A DNA stretch of 64,000 nucleotides from Physella acuta (taxonomy: Eukaryota > Mollusca > Gastropoda > Physidae), in the NCBI RefSeq assembly GCF_028476545.1, contig NW_026732279.1, positions 124,001 through 188,000 on the forward strand. The letters are read 5' to 3'. A program made the translations under genes and the position numbers. Shown one piece after another: positions 25,229-38,156 of the stretch; within the stretch, counting starts at the first letter, position 1, and every line of letters begins with the position of its first letter. The notes beneath the pieces are model-generated. The model saw only the letters and a list, made by a program, of their open reading frames with translations, had not been told where the DNA came from and ran no database searches.

Positions 25229-28203
25229 CTAGTATGAGTTTACTAGTCTTTCTGTCTGTCCACCAGGTCTGTATGGCCACAGCATCCATGTCTGGGACTG
25301 GACGACACACAAGAAGCTCCAGACCCTTGACCTAGGGGACGAGGGGGCCATTCCGCTAGAAGTTCGTTTTCTGCATGATCCAGATGCCACCATGGGCTAT
25401 GTGGGCTGTGCCCTGGGCTCGTCTGTCTTCAGGTTCTTCAAAACTCCTGTAGGTTTTTCTGGTGTTGGGATGTAGGTTTTTCTGGTCTTGGGATGTAGGT
25501 TTATCTGGTCTTGGGATGTAGGTTTTTCTGGTCTTGGGATGTAGGTTTTTAGAAGCTAGTGTAGGCTGTAGATGTAGACCTTTGTAGGTTGGTGTATTAG
25601 ATTTTTGTAAGTCATGAGTATTACATATGATCCATATAACTATTTATAACACTAAATGAATCACTAACCCATATCAATTTAAACAATATTGTTTTAAATC
25701 CAACTAAATTATTGAAATTTTACTGGACGTAATACATAATGTATACCTGTCTTTCCAAAGATAATGTTTGGAGTTACTATCAAAGTTTAATAAAACCAAG
25801 TTACTGACACAGTTAGCTAAATGTTTTTTTATTGCTCTCCCAGAAAGGAGATTGGGAAGCTGAAAAAGTAATTCAAATTCCTCCAAAAAAAGTGACAGGA
25901 TGGGCACTTCCTGACATGCCAGGTAAATTGGTTGCCAATATGTGCAAGTTTTACAACAAACTGTAAGTAGAAATAAAAAATAAACACTTTTTAAAAATTG
26001 CTGACCTTTACAATAAGTCAATTATAAACAATTAATTATTATTTAAATAATTTTAAACAAATAGTGAAATAATTAGCGCAATTTCCATACAGACAATTGC
26101 GATTATTAACTCGTCATTTCTGGATGGATGTGTGTCCCCAGCTTTAAGTCGTATCTCCTCCTCAACGAAGCAATATCGAGGACTAGTTCCAAAGCAAATA
26201 TGTTAAGCAAGTTCCAAGGATGATTGTGGGCCAAAAAAATTCCCGGAATTCCTTCCTGGATTTCCCGGAAAAGCCAAAAAACCTCGAACAAATGCAGTTT
26301 TTGGTCCATATCTCGGCAACCAGACGACTTAGCGACTTGAAACATTTACCAATCGATTCCTGCCATAATTTAGACCTATATTGCCGAAGAAAGTTTTCAA
26401 AAATATCCTTTCGTTCTGTCACAAAAAATTAATTAAGAACATTTAAACTGAGCATCGTGTAGGCCTAGGATGATATTTACTACTTTTTTAAACTGAGCAT
26501 CTTTAGGCCTACTCGTTAAAATAAAACTATTTCCGTTGATATAGGTTAATATAGTTGTCTTTTTTTTACTTATTAATTCAAACGTTATTTTTGTAAAGGA
26601 AATTGCGCTTTAATTGTCACTAGACTTTTTATTAACTTGTTTTTTATTTAGTCAGAACAAGACAAAATTCTGTTTTTGTGTTGACTTTAAAAAAAATTGA
26701 TAAGTAGTTTTTCCCTTCCATAGGTCTAATAACAGATATTGTGATATCATTAGTTTTGTTCCCTTCCATAGGTCTAATAACAGATATTGTGATATCATTA
26801 GTTTTGTTCCCTTCCATAGGTCTAATAACAGATATTGTGATATCATTAGTTTTGTTCCCTTCCATAGGTCTTATAACAGATATTGTGATATCGTTGGATG
26901 ACAGATTTCTGTACTTCAGTAACTGGTTACATGGAGACATGAGACAGTACGATATTACAGACAAAAGGAAGCCAAAGCTGGTTGGACAAGTAAGAAAAAT
27001 CTGGCCAGTTTTTTTATTTTCAAAAATAATTATTGCCGTTAAAAACTGTCACTGATTTGAAAGATTGGCTGAAATAGATTTTATACACTGTTTGAACATA
27101 TCTGCAATATAGAGGTCAGGGTTCATGTAGGGTTTTTGAAAACTTTTTAGTTAATAATTTTTTAGTGATTTGAGAATGTTTCTGGCACCATGTCAGGTAT
27201 TCATTGGTGGAAGCATCCAATCAGACGGTCCAGTCAAGGTCACTAGAGATGAGGAGAGGGATGTAAGTTAAAAAATGTTTCAGTCAACTTAGCCATAATT
27301 AGCCAAAAACAAATTTATTTAAAATTATCAAAATCTGCACTATTGTATGGCTTAAAATTAAAACAAGAAAAAATATGGATACAAATACATTTAGAACATT
27401 ATAAACAAGAAAATAATATAATAATTTTTTTTGTTTATAATTATATTTTTAGAAATATGGGAAAAACAAATAAACTTGAAAGGAATTGATTTCCATTCAA
27501 TTAACCTTATATCTAGAAGTTAACAGTTAAAAACAGACTGACGCAGTAAAATGTGTTTCAAAACTCTGTTAGTCACAGCCAGACCCAGTCTACATAAATG
27601 GAAAGCGCCTGGAGGGGGCGCCACAAATGCTGCAGCTGAGCTTAGATGGCAAACGTATTTATGTGACCAACTCTTTGTTCTCCGCATGGGACCAGCAGTT
27701 CTACCCTGAAATCTGCAAGTAAGAACATAGCCGCCAGTTGTGTGACAATTTACCTGCCTAGTATCCACATCAATATAGACCTATTAAATTAAGTTTTATA
27801 TTACCACCTACTCCCTACAAGTTTTTCTGTTTCTCTTTACTTTACATCACTCCTAATTAATTATTATTTAATTAAAATTTAGTATGTGTTGTGTCTCAAT
27901 TCTACTTTGAAAATGTGTTACTGTTATTAGTAACATTTTAATTTTTAAATATTTAGCTTTAAAAGCTTTTGTTACCGTTTATAATTAATAAAACTAATTA
28001 TTCACTTTTAATCAATGCAGTCCCTACTTTCATTTTTCAGGAAAGGTGGATGGATGGTTCAAATTGATGTGGATACTGTGAAAGGGGGCTTAACTCTCAA
28101 TGACAAATTTCTGGTGGACTTTGGTGATGAGCCCTTTGGACCAGTTATGGGCCATGAAATCAGATACCCTGGTGGTGATTGTACTTCTGACATTTGGATT
28201 TAG
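22514..28203 (+). CDS. SELENBP1: Selenium-binding protein 1 / methanethiol oxidase (5' end incomplete)
   Basis: This is a member of the SELENBP1 family. In animals these enzymes oxidise methanethiol to H2O2, formaldehyde and H2S, and they act mainly in the cytosol. Exons: 22514-22719, 23035-23217, 24253-24376, 24720-24896, 25267-25448, 25844-25922, 26868-26989, 27197-27262, 27579-27718, 28041-28203. All phases agree and give about 480 codons, close to the 472 residues of the human protein. Family landmarks are in order: [24 protein letters not shown] (the conserved selenium/metal-site region), [68 protein letters not shown] and the C-terminal [10 protein letters not shown] before TAG. The first listed exon begins in mid-codon (phase needs one upstream base), and the exon with the start ATG was not found. 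A few N-terminal residues are therefore missing. Four exon boundaries are overlain by tandem arrays. A possible poly(A) signal aataaa is at 28674. Confidence 0.96.
22793..23010. repeat. Intronic array with accagctgactcca units
   Basis: Four imperfect units of about 55 to 60 bp, each with aaaaccagctgactccac, a poly-C run and a cctaaaatg-like tail. They lie in the first visible SELENBP1 intron. Confidence 0.8.
23201..23702. repeat. Array derived from a SELENBP1 exon end and its splice donor
   Basis: About 14 units of 30 to 40 bp, each carrying gagcccaagttccacaag directly followed by gtagggggg, then ctgtaga. The first copy is the true 3' end of the exon at 23035-23217 (residues REPKFHK) with its GT donor. 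Every following unit repeats that coding end plus a donor-like AAG|GTAGGG. G runs vary in length between units. Confidence 0.93.
23733..23955. repeat. 30-bp intronic array (catggtgggtgggggtaccc)
   Basis: About seven units with catggtgggtgggggtaccc and a variable ctgggctta tail. Both strands stay open by chance. Confidence 0.9.
24025..24230. repeat. Twofold direct repeat of ~100 bp in an intron
   Basis: Two copies, each containing cagctgtcgtggctacatgc and aaactctactgtgtctacag. Each copy ends in a possible acceptor-like cag. The copies differ by small indels. Confidence 0.8.
25041..25136. repeat. Perfect 27-bp inverted repeat (hairpin or tiny MITE) in a SELENBP1 intron
   Basis: The arm 25041-25067 (includes gggctggtaagtaggtcacc) is perfectly inverted at 25110-25136 around a 42-bp loop. 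TATA-rich tracts flank it on both sides, and a (TA)n run lies at about 25169-25224. It is probably a very small TA-targeting MITE. Confidence 0.8.
25449..25545. repeat. Small array starting at a SELENBP1 splice donor
   Basis: Four units of ggtttttctggtcttgggat with gtag at their start. The first begins exactly at the donor GT after the exon ending at 25448. Confidence 0.75.
26713..26880. repeat. 48-bp array duplicating a SELENBP1 splice acceptor and exon start
   Basis: Four copies, beginning at about 26713, 26761, 26809 and 26857. Each holds the pyrimidine tract ttcccttccatag and then coding-like gtctaataacagatattgtg. The last copy is the real exon start ([10 protein letters not shown]). The first three are followed by gatatcattag, which does not continue into coding sequence. 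Four equally good acceptors are present in series. Confidence 0.93.
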
Positions 28204-28480
28204 TATCTCAGTGTTGGGTGGTGATCTGACATTTGGATTTAGTATCTCAGTGTTGGGTGGTGACCTGACATTTGGATTTAGTATCTCAGTGTTGGGTGGT
28301 GACTTGACATTTGGATTTAGTATCTCAGTGTTGGGTGGTGACCTGACATTTGGATTTAGTATCTCAGTGTTGGGTGGTGACTTTACATTTGGATTTAGTA
28401 TCTCAGTGTTGGGTGGTGACTTTACATTTGGATTTAGTATCTCAGTGTTGGGTGGTGACCTAACTTTGGCATTTTAAACC
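28166..28480. repeat. 39-bp array amplifying the SELENBP1 stop-codon region
   Basis: About eight units, each with ctgacatttggatttagtat followed by ctcagtgttgggtggtga. The first is the genuine gene end, whose bases encode SDIWI and the TAG stop at 28201-28203. The rest of the array lies in the 3' UTR and repeats the last codons and stop. Confidence 0.93.
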
Positions 28481-28673
28481 TGGCATTTGAATATTGTTAG
28501 CGCAAGGTACTTCTGAGATTCTTGTATCCTAATATGAACATTGTCTACCCACGGTTCCAGTGAGTTTAAAGAAGTACATCCTTGTCACATGCTTATGAAA
28601 TAATAGGAAGAATCCTCAGGCATAACATGTTAAAAAAATGTGTATACTTTTTCTTTTTATAATGTAATATTGT

Positions 28674-28679
28674 AATAAA
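28674..28679 (+). promoter_or_regulatory. Candidate poly(A) signal for SELENBP1
   Basis: An aataaa hexamer about 470 bp after the stop codon, in AT-rich DNA. It is plausible but not proven. Other A/T-rich variants lie nearby. Confidence 0.4.
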
Positions 28680-28699
28680 AAATATTATTGATTTATTTC

Positions 28700-31600
28700 T
28701 TGTCTTGTTATAAAAAGTTATTTCTAAAAAACCTATGTTTTACAAGACTTAAAAAAATTTCCAGTTGGGTTCTGCACATCTGATCACTTTTGTCTGACAA
28801 CTGCTCCTGTGTCTACGCTAGACCATTTGACATGTTTCTTAAATTTATAATATACTTGTTTATGTTAATGTTTTTACAATGAACAAACAAATCAAAAAAA
28901 TCATTTGGCTACATGGACAACTTCATGAGCTTTAATCATCAAACAAATTATTTGGCTAACTGTACAAGTTCTGCAACCTCAGCCTCCAACTATAATATAT
29001 ATTTAATCATTAAATTAAAAAAAAATTCCTTTCCGCTCTTCAAATATTTCTGTTGAACACCATCTGGACATAATCACTGATTTACGTAAAGAACGCTGTG
29101 ATTGTGAATAAACATTCAAGAAAGGGTCAACTTGATGGAGTCAGTCAATGGGTATTTTTGATGAACTGTCCAAATGGGATTGTTTGGGTTAATAACTCCT
29201 GGTGACAGTTGAAAATTAGGTGGTGATGGCATCACACGAATTCTGGGAACAGTTTATACACTCCTCATTTTTTGCACCAGTAAAATATATACCTATGTTG
29301 GATTTTGAATCAAATTATATTTAATTTTTCTCATTAAGAAGGGTTTGGTGAATGCGCATATGAAACTGATGTAGTTCAGTGCCTCCAACAAGGTTAAGAA
29401 CCACTGCCCTAGAATGACATGACAGTTACCCCGACCCTCACTCCTTTGACCCATTTTTTAAATTTCTCATTATAATTATGAAGTGTAGAGAATTGTTTGT
29501 AAATTTTATATAGGCCTATACAAGTATTTTATCAAATTTGTAGTTTTCTATTAACTTATGGGCGATTTCCCGGTTACTTCCTCTACATCTGGTTTCCTAA
29601 AAATACCATTAAAGTTAGATGGACGAAATTTCACATATAAATATTACATTGCATACATACTATAGTTTATATCAAATTTTGGACGTTTTCCGATAACCGT
29701 AAGTGGTACTTTCAATGGTTTCATTTAGGGGAGATCACTGCCGCTTTATTGCTTTAGTTTGAGCTCTTAAGGGGACATAATCAAACTTGTTTGATTTTGT
29801 CTGAAATATTGACGGGGTTATCTTGAATTACATAGGATATACAAAATAATCATCTCAAGCTGGCGTAGGAAGTGGAACTGGAAGGTGGGCGCCAAAACGG
29901 ACGATTATATCTCTTCCCCATTGTCACAACCCACACCCCAATTATCTCTCCACGAAGAGTGCGCCGTTATTTATAAAGAAGCCCTTGACTTTGATACCTA
30001 TTGTGAATGTAACAATACAAATAATTAGCCTACTGTCTTTTTATCTATTCTACTAATATACGCTTAGGCTATAACTATAAATTAGTATAAATTAGATTTA
30101 AATATTGACAAAAATGTACTAAGTCGCCGGATTCTAGACTAGATTATTGATTATATTTTAAAACTCCAAACTTTGACATTAGGCTATGTATATTATTTAT
30201 TAGGCGTAGAGTTCTATTTATACAACTTTTAAAATATATTTAGGTCAAAAACAGGTTTTGTAAGTTATTTGACTGTTGCTTGTATACTAGTCTAGTTCTA
30301 GTCGGCCCAAAGTAAATAAACTAAATGCGTCTTTATTATAGTTGCATACCTTGAGTTGCGCGCGCACATGACAACAAACATGGAAGTCATCGTAAAATGC
30401 AGATGGACTTCTGCTAGCTGATTCCATTCATTTAGTTTTAGCAATAAGTCACTTATTAGCTTTGTTTATAAGTAATGGACTAAATTATGTGTATGCAACC
30501 TCTAATTATTTAAACAATTTGAATTTTAACGTTTCTTGTTGTCATTACGCATTAAGATTTAATTTCCTACTGCTTTACAAACTGCCAATCTGACTACAGA
30601 AAAAGTGTGAATGAATTCTATAATGAATGCAGAATGATGAGAATGATGTCAGATTGATTGAATGATGAACGCTCACTGAATCAGAATGAGAGTGAATTTA
30701 TTATTCCATATTTTTTCTATTGCACGTTATCTAACGTACATCATTAGAAGAAGAATGCTGCCCATTTCAGAGCCTTTCTTACAGATCTAGATCTAGCTAA
30801 CTAACTAGATCTACTAAGTTAACTAACTAGAGTCTAGTCTAGTTAGAATTTTTCATCTCCCTTGCCTTGACTTGATGAGTTGATGATGATTGACTTATTC
30901 ATTAATTATTTATTATTGACTCTTCTTGGATTACTAGAATTCTAGATCTAGATTATTAAATGAATAGATTTTTAAATCTAGAATCAAGACTAGAATGTCA
31001 CTAGTTTTTAGATCTAGATCTAGGTCCTAGAATATCTGATAATCTTCTGCCTGTTCTGAAATTTCCCAGCGCTGGTATTAAAGATAATTAAACTATTGTA
31101 GTATGCAGTATCAGAGTCATAATATGTAAATATGAGGTTTTAATTGTTCATTTTGAGTTGTGAGGATTAGTCCCTAAATTAAATCAATAGTGCCTACATC
31201 TAGGCCTGAAATGGATTTAGAACTTAGAATTTACTTCTATCTAAATTGAAAATTGGGATATCTGTTATGACTGTGTCACTCATAATGCTACATTGATGGA
31301 ATCTTCTTAAAATAACTTAAAGGTTAAAGGCCCAGGGGGTGTTAGATTACTTGGGTAGTTAATAACTTAATTAAATTAGGGGTCTACTAGATCTAAATAC
31401 AAGTCAAAATCACTAACCAAAACCTAAAACCCTGTCCTTCATTAGCCGTAAACCTAATTTCTGACAACCTAAAACCTATTTTCTTAAAAGTATTATTGGG
31501 CATTCATAATACAAATACTATTATTACTAAATTACTTAAGCTACTTACTAATAACTGTGTTATGGTTTGTACTACTCCTACTAACACTAACATTTGAATC

Positions 31601-33470
31601 TACTCCAGACTAGAACTAGACACTACAAAAATCTGTCTGATTTTAATTAATGATTTTAAGGCTAGTTAATCAAATTATCAAAGGAAAAATTATTTCTATC
31701 TGTCTTAATAAAGCAGTAGAATGTGAACTTTCTAACCAGAAAGACTTTAATTTAAAATGATTTATATGTGGGTCATAAAGAGAAAGTCCAATTACAATTT
31801 ATTACTTATTTCTTTTTTAGACATATAGGCTAATCAATCAAATAATTGTAATCTTTTAAAAATACATCATTGCCTAATCTAATTTCACATTAAACAACAG
31901 GCTGATCATGATTAGTACAATTATGGCTTAATTATTATTTATTTTTACACATTTAATTAATATTTATTTAATATGTCCCTATTTTTTCATTCAGTGCTAA
32001 ATTGGGTTTTATTGTAATTTTCAAATTTTTACCTTTTTTTTGGTACTTTTTCTTAAAGCCAAAAACTAATGTCTTTCATTTTTCTCTTCTTTTTATTGAT
32101 TAAAGTTAAGGCTTGAGTGGACCTAGACATTTAGAGGGGTTTCAACTGGGCTCTCTCATCTAGAGTCTATAAGGCATAAGCTATATTTGTACAACTATTT
32201 CATCATTTGGATACTTACCTGTTGTCAGTTATTACCCCCTGAAAAATCCCCAAAATCGGATTAGGACATTTCACCCAGCCCCCATGTCAATTACAAATTG
32301 ATCTTAATCCTAACATTAAATGTAGCTAAAATGATAAGGCTATGAAATTATGCTAGTTTAGGTAAAGCTATGGTAACGTTTGTAGTAGGTGTAATGTTAT
32401 TGGAGTATGAAAGTGTGTACATTCAACTACTGGGTTAAGTTTGAATAAGATATATTTACTGCTGGTTCAAAATAGGTCTTAAATTGCATTATATATTACC
32501 TAGTGATTTCAAAATCTATGGCTTATTAGAAAAGTACCACCCCTTTTTTTATTTTACCTTGAGTTATTTTGAGTTATCTTTTAGTAGTTTAGATGTAATA
32601 GTTTATTTTACATCTTAATTTCCCTATGATTTTACTTTTAGCCTTCTGTTATTAATTAGTAGTTTAGACTTAATATTTTATTTTACAACTAAATTTTCTT
32701 ATGATTTTACTGCTAGCTAGTCACCCACCCATTGAGTCAAATCACTCAGCTATGCTGCTTTTTACCTTTCTGAACTACTGAGGTAGTAGCCTGACTATGC
32801 AATGGTGAGTTAATCAAGATCAAGAGAACATAAACTAAATTGATTGTATGTACAGCCTAGGGAGTTATTAGTCAGGTTGATTTTTAAATCAATCAATTAT
32901 ATATAGACTTAACATGCATAGGGATAGATTTTGAGATTAACATTCTATGCGAGACTAAAATAGGCTACCTAAATCAGCACATACTTCTCTGAGTGAGTAT
33001 GTATTATAAGGGCAGAAAATGAGTTCTTGAGACAGGCAGGAAGAAATCTTATATCAAAACAGTATTACTAGGAGACATCAGTCATTAGTAGAATTATATT
33101 ATGAACATGCTCTTTTGAGTTTTTTAAAACTTATTTTGATATTATTTCTAAACTTTTACCTTGGATTGAATTGTCTGCCTTTTTCCCAGTAGTTCCCATC
33201 TTGAGCATGCATGGGACATAACCTAACCTGTTCTATAGTTGCTAATCAAACTTCTTTATTCATGACAATACATTTTGAAGAGAGCACATTCTAACAATTA
33301 TTAATCAACCATAAAAAATATTATAAAATACTTATTTACAAACCTTTTAATTAAAAAGCACAATAAAATGATTTTTGAGTATTATTTGACCATTAATTTC
33401 CCATAACGTTCATGTAGATTTAAAACAATACACTGTACATGTGTAACTGAAGCAAACCTTCAACTTGACA
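28700..33470. other. AT-rich intergenic DNA or 5' intron; CTAG-rich island
   Basis: No exon with family similarity was found. Around 30780-31030 there is a dense run of agatctagatctag-like palindromic motifs. Near 31286-31345 a degraded relative of the 57095 MITE is suggested by gatggaatcttctt and gggggtgttag. An ATG at about 30379 (MEVI, followed by gtaaaa) could be an upstream coding exon of the next gene, because it would join in phase to CACCATGTAGGC at 33472. This is speculative. Confidence 0.4.
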
Positions 33471-33546
33471 GCACCATGTAGGCTTGAGTTACCTGGATAG
33501 GCTGAAGAGTTTCTCATCCTGGTTTGGTTCAGCCTCTAAACACAAA

Positions 33547-36500
33547 ATGTCAGGCGAGGAAGTCAAGCTGCCACCAGATCAGCCTAACTGGCCTGTGGTG
33601 AAGGAGTTGTTGCAAGATCTGCAAGCACAGCTGGAGAGTAGGAACATCACTGAGCAGGTACTCCACATACTTATTGATGTAAGGCATGGGTGTCCACGGC
33701 TGTATAATATGTCCATCAAGATATAGATGGAAGCAGGTACTCCACATACTTATTGCTGTAAGGCATGGGTGTCCTGGGCTGTGTAATATGTCCATCAAGA
33801 TATAGATGGAAGCAGGTACTCCACATACTTATTGCTGTAAGGCATGGGTGTCCTGGGCTGTGTAATATGTCCATCAAGATATAGATGGAAGCAGGTACTC
33901 CACATACTTATTGCTGTAAGGCATATGTGTCCTGGGCTGTGTAATATGTCCATCAAGATATAGATGGAAGCAGGTACTCCACATACTTATTGCTGTAAGG
34001 CATGGGTGTCCACGGCTGTATAATATGTCCATCAAGATATAGATGGAAGCAGGTACTCCACATACTTATTGCTGTAAGGCATATGTGTCCTGGGCTGTGT
34101 AATATGTCCATCAAGATATAGATGGAAGCAGGTACTCCACATACTTATTGCTGTAAGGCATGGGTGTCCACGGCTGTATAATATGTCCATCAAGATATAG
34201 ATGGAAGCAGGTACTCCACATACTTATTGCTGTAAGGCATATGTGTCCTGGGCTGTGTAATATGTCCATCAAGATATAGATGGACATAGAAGTAGATGGG
34301 AACGGGAGGATTGTCCTGAGACTAGCACCTGCTCCTATACAAACATATTTTTAGTGGGTCAGTTTAAACAATTGATACTTAACTTTTCCATTTACAAATA
34401 CAAGTAGTTTTACAGAGTTAAGGAACTTGAAGAATTCGTCACTCTTAAAGCCATTTTGATTTCGTTCATGTAGTTTTTAAAGTGAGTTACATCTTCTTTT
34501 AAAGTTTAACCTCGCTATTTTTTTTTATTTATAGGAAACAGGATGGTTTATGCAGACAATATACACAGCCATCCAGTCTGATAGATCAGTAATGTCAACA
34601 CTAGCAAGTCAGTTGAGTCGTTTTGTGCTGTCTCATACCAGCCCAGGCAGCAGTCCCCTATCTCGTTTAAAGTCACAAATTCAGTCAAACGTGAAGAAAA
34701 AACTGGATTCCAATTGTGTTTGGTTTGGTCTGGCTAAATACCTCAGTAGTATATCTAAATCAGATAGAGAACATTTCTTGTATGTTGTTTTGCCTAGAAT
34801 AATTGAATTTGCTATCAGAATAGAGGAGCATCGACCTAAAGATGGTTTTCCTGTATGTAAGCAGCAAAAATGTAAGTAGAACTTGTTCAACTCAACTGCA
34901 TTAGTTTTATTTTATTGTTAGTCCAAAAAAATGTTGCATGATTCTCTAATGGATTCACCAATAAATGATTAATCTATTTGCATAACACAAGATGATGTAG
35001 GTAGTCACACAGTTTGTTAGTCCTAACTCCAATAGTTTTGCATTGATCTGCAGGTAAAAAAGTCACCTTGTCCCGCCAGTTTGTCTGTTCAGTCATTGCC
35101 TGCTTCTTCCTGTCATTGTTCCCTGAGAGGATTCGGGAGTCTTCAAAAATGAATATAGTCAATTTTACACATTTTTTCAAACATCTTCAAATGTATGTTA
35201 AATACAATTGCTTCTCTTTCATTTACTAAATAAATTTATACTAAAATACTTGCTGTTTGGTTACTGAAATAGTGGATGTTTTTAATTTTTAGTTAAAGTC
35301 AGTAATAATTAGATTTAATTTAATAAATTTTAAGAAGGATTTTAAAAATTTAGTAGCAATATTCTTAAATTAAAGCAGCAATATTGATTTGATTAGCATT
35401 TTGTTTTAACATCAGTCTGTCATCATTAAAATTGTACTATGTGTCATTGCATTGTATTTCAGACCTTCTCAAGTTAGTAAATTAAAATGCGTCTTACATT
35501 ATTTCCAATGTATGATTGATAGAAAAGATGTTGCTGGGAATATTATCTTTACTAGAAAGGTGAGTTCTTTTCACTTGTTATCAGTACTTGATAACTTTGT
35601 TGCCCGTCAGCTTTATTGTTTGATTGAAGAAGTGTTTCAATTAGTTGCTCATTAACTTTTTTGTTTGATTGAAGAATTGTTTCAATTAGTTGCCCATTAA
35701 CTTTTTTGTTTGATTGAAGAAATGTTTCACTTTGTTGCAAATCAAGTGACTAACTGTATTGTTTGAAGAATTGTTTCATTAGTTGCTCATCAACTTTTTT
35801 GTTTGATTGAAATTGAAGAATTGTTTCAATTAGTTGCTCATCAACTTTTTTGTTTGATTGAAATTGAAGAATTGTTTCAATTAGTTGCTCATCAACTTTT
35901 TTGTTTGATTGAAGAAATGTTTCACTTTGTTGCCCATCAAGTGACTAACATTATTTTCTGATTGCAATAGGCTGCAGCAGCTACTTGGATGCTGACATAT
36001 GATGAGTTGCTACAATGTGATATTAGTCTTTGTCCACTTCAAGTTCATGTTAAAGGTGTGATAGAGGACAGCCCACATGCTATTCAGGTAAGCAGTGGAC
36101 AGTTGGTGGGTGAGCTAGCGTGTTTATAGAAGGTTAACATTGTATGTCTTCTACAACTGTATTGCTTGTTGCTGCTCTACAGGTGGACTTTGCTAACAAG
36201 TCTATTGGGGGAGGTGTCCTGGGCAAGTCAAGAGTTCAGGTACTGTGGGCTTCTAGACATTGTATAGATTGTCTGGAGTTTAAAATTTTTTGTTTAGAAT
36301 GTGTTGTAAAACTTTATTCAAATATTTGGACCTGGCATTCACTATTAGAATAGATGGAGTAGAGTTCATCTGCTTCTGTAACCTCTGCATATTAGGGGAT
36401 AGTGTGGTCAACCAGCTCTACTTTACCTACTGTCAGTCAGGTATTCATCAGAGGACAGTCCAGGTTAGCAGTTATGGACTCTACTTTCTGACCACACCAT

Positions 36501-38095
36501 CCCATTCTATGATAAAAAAAGCTGCTAGTAAAATGTTTTAAAAGTTGGATTAGTGAACACTGTATGTGAACTATGTATGTGTGAGACAGTGAATCCTGTA
36601 GCAACATTAGGTATGAGACAGTGAACCCTGTAGCCACATTAGGTATGAGACAGTGAACCCTGTAGCCACATTAAGTGTGAGACAGTGAACCCTGTAGCCA
36701 CATTAAGTGTGAGACAGTGAACCCTGTAGCCACATGAGGTGTGAGACAGTGAACCCTGTAGGTACATTAGGTATGAGACAGTGAACCCTGTAGCCACATT
36801 AGGTGTGAGACAGTGAACCCTGTAGCCACATTAGGTGTGAGACAGTGAACCCTGTAGCCACATTAGGTGTGAGACAGTGAACCCTGTAGCCACATTAGGT
36901 GTGAGACAGTGAACCCTGTAGCCACATTAGGTGTGAGACAGTGAACCCTGTAGCCACATTAGGTGTGAGACAGTGAACCCTGTAGCCACATTAGGTGTGA
37001 GACAGTGAACCCTGTAGCCACATTAGGTGTGAGACAGTGAACCCTGTAGCCACATTAGGTGTGAGACAGTGAACCCTGTAGCCATTAAATGTCAGACATT
37101 GAACCCTGTAGGTACATTAGGTGTGAGACTGAAGGTTTGATATTTTGCCAGGAAGAGATCAAGTTCAGTGTCTGTCCAGAACTGTTATCAGCCATGCTCT
37201 TCATGGAGAACATGGACCCTAATGAAGCCATTGCTGTGTCTGGCTTTGAGCAGTTCTCCTGTTACAAGGGCTATGCTGAATCTCTGGAATTTGCTGGCCA
37301 CTATCATGACCCATCAGGTGCTAGGGTAAGTGGTTTTTATCATCTGACTATTAAATTACCTTTATTGAATTTCTTGTAGGGGTTAGCGTGGTAGAGTCGG
37401 TAAAGCTCATGGTTGATAAACCGATAAGTCTCGAGTTCAAACCCTCGGGCAGATGAGGCTCGTTAGCTGGGGACAGCAACTCTTCTAGGGGAGACAACTC
37501 CAAAATCAAACAACTGCTGCCTCATAGTTTGTTCTTGGTTGGACAAAGGCTATGGAAGCAAATCTAAAAAGAAAAGCAGGCTGAACTTGGAGTCAATGGC
37601 CTCAATGGCGCATAACCAGTTGACACATATCCTTAATTGTGTTGGAGGCGTGGTCGAGTCTGCAAAAGCTCATGGTTGATAAATTCGAAAAAGTCTCGAG
37701 TTCAAACCCTCTGGCAGAGAAGGCTCGATCTCTTCCAACACTAAAAATTAAGAATGAAGAAGAAGAATATCTTGTTACAGTGTCTATTAAAAATATTGTT
37801 ATGGTGGTTACATTTTTCTTTAGTATGTGGTTTTTCCAGGTCATTTTCCTCAAAGTATAACTAATGTATTTTTGACAATCTTGTTTTATTTGTCTATCAC
37901 AGGGCCACAAGATGGTAGCTATTGATGCAATTTCCTATCGCACCTTACCACTCCTTAACCAGTATCAGGACAACTTTATCTTGAGAGATTTAAACAAAGC
38001 TGTTGTTGGATTTTGTAGGTTTCCTGAGGTGGATGAAGACTTAGAGTTAAATCTTAAAGGTACAGTTCCACCTGTTCAGTAGCATACTTTGTCTT

Positions 38096-38156
<61 letters not shown>

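Noticed and set aside
26060-26450. Possible exon or repeat with ccggaattccttcctgg and atctcggcaaccagacgac
   Set aside because: No reading frame fits SELENBP1, which is already complete across this intron, and no terminal repeats were seen.
29385-29410. hAT-like end aaggttaagaaccactg
   Set aside because: It resembles a common MITE terminus, but no matching left end or target duplication was found.
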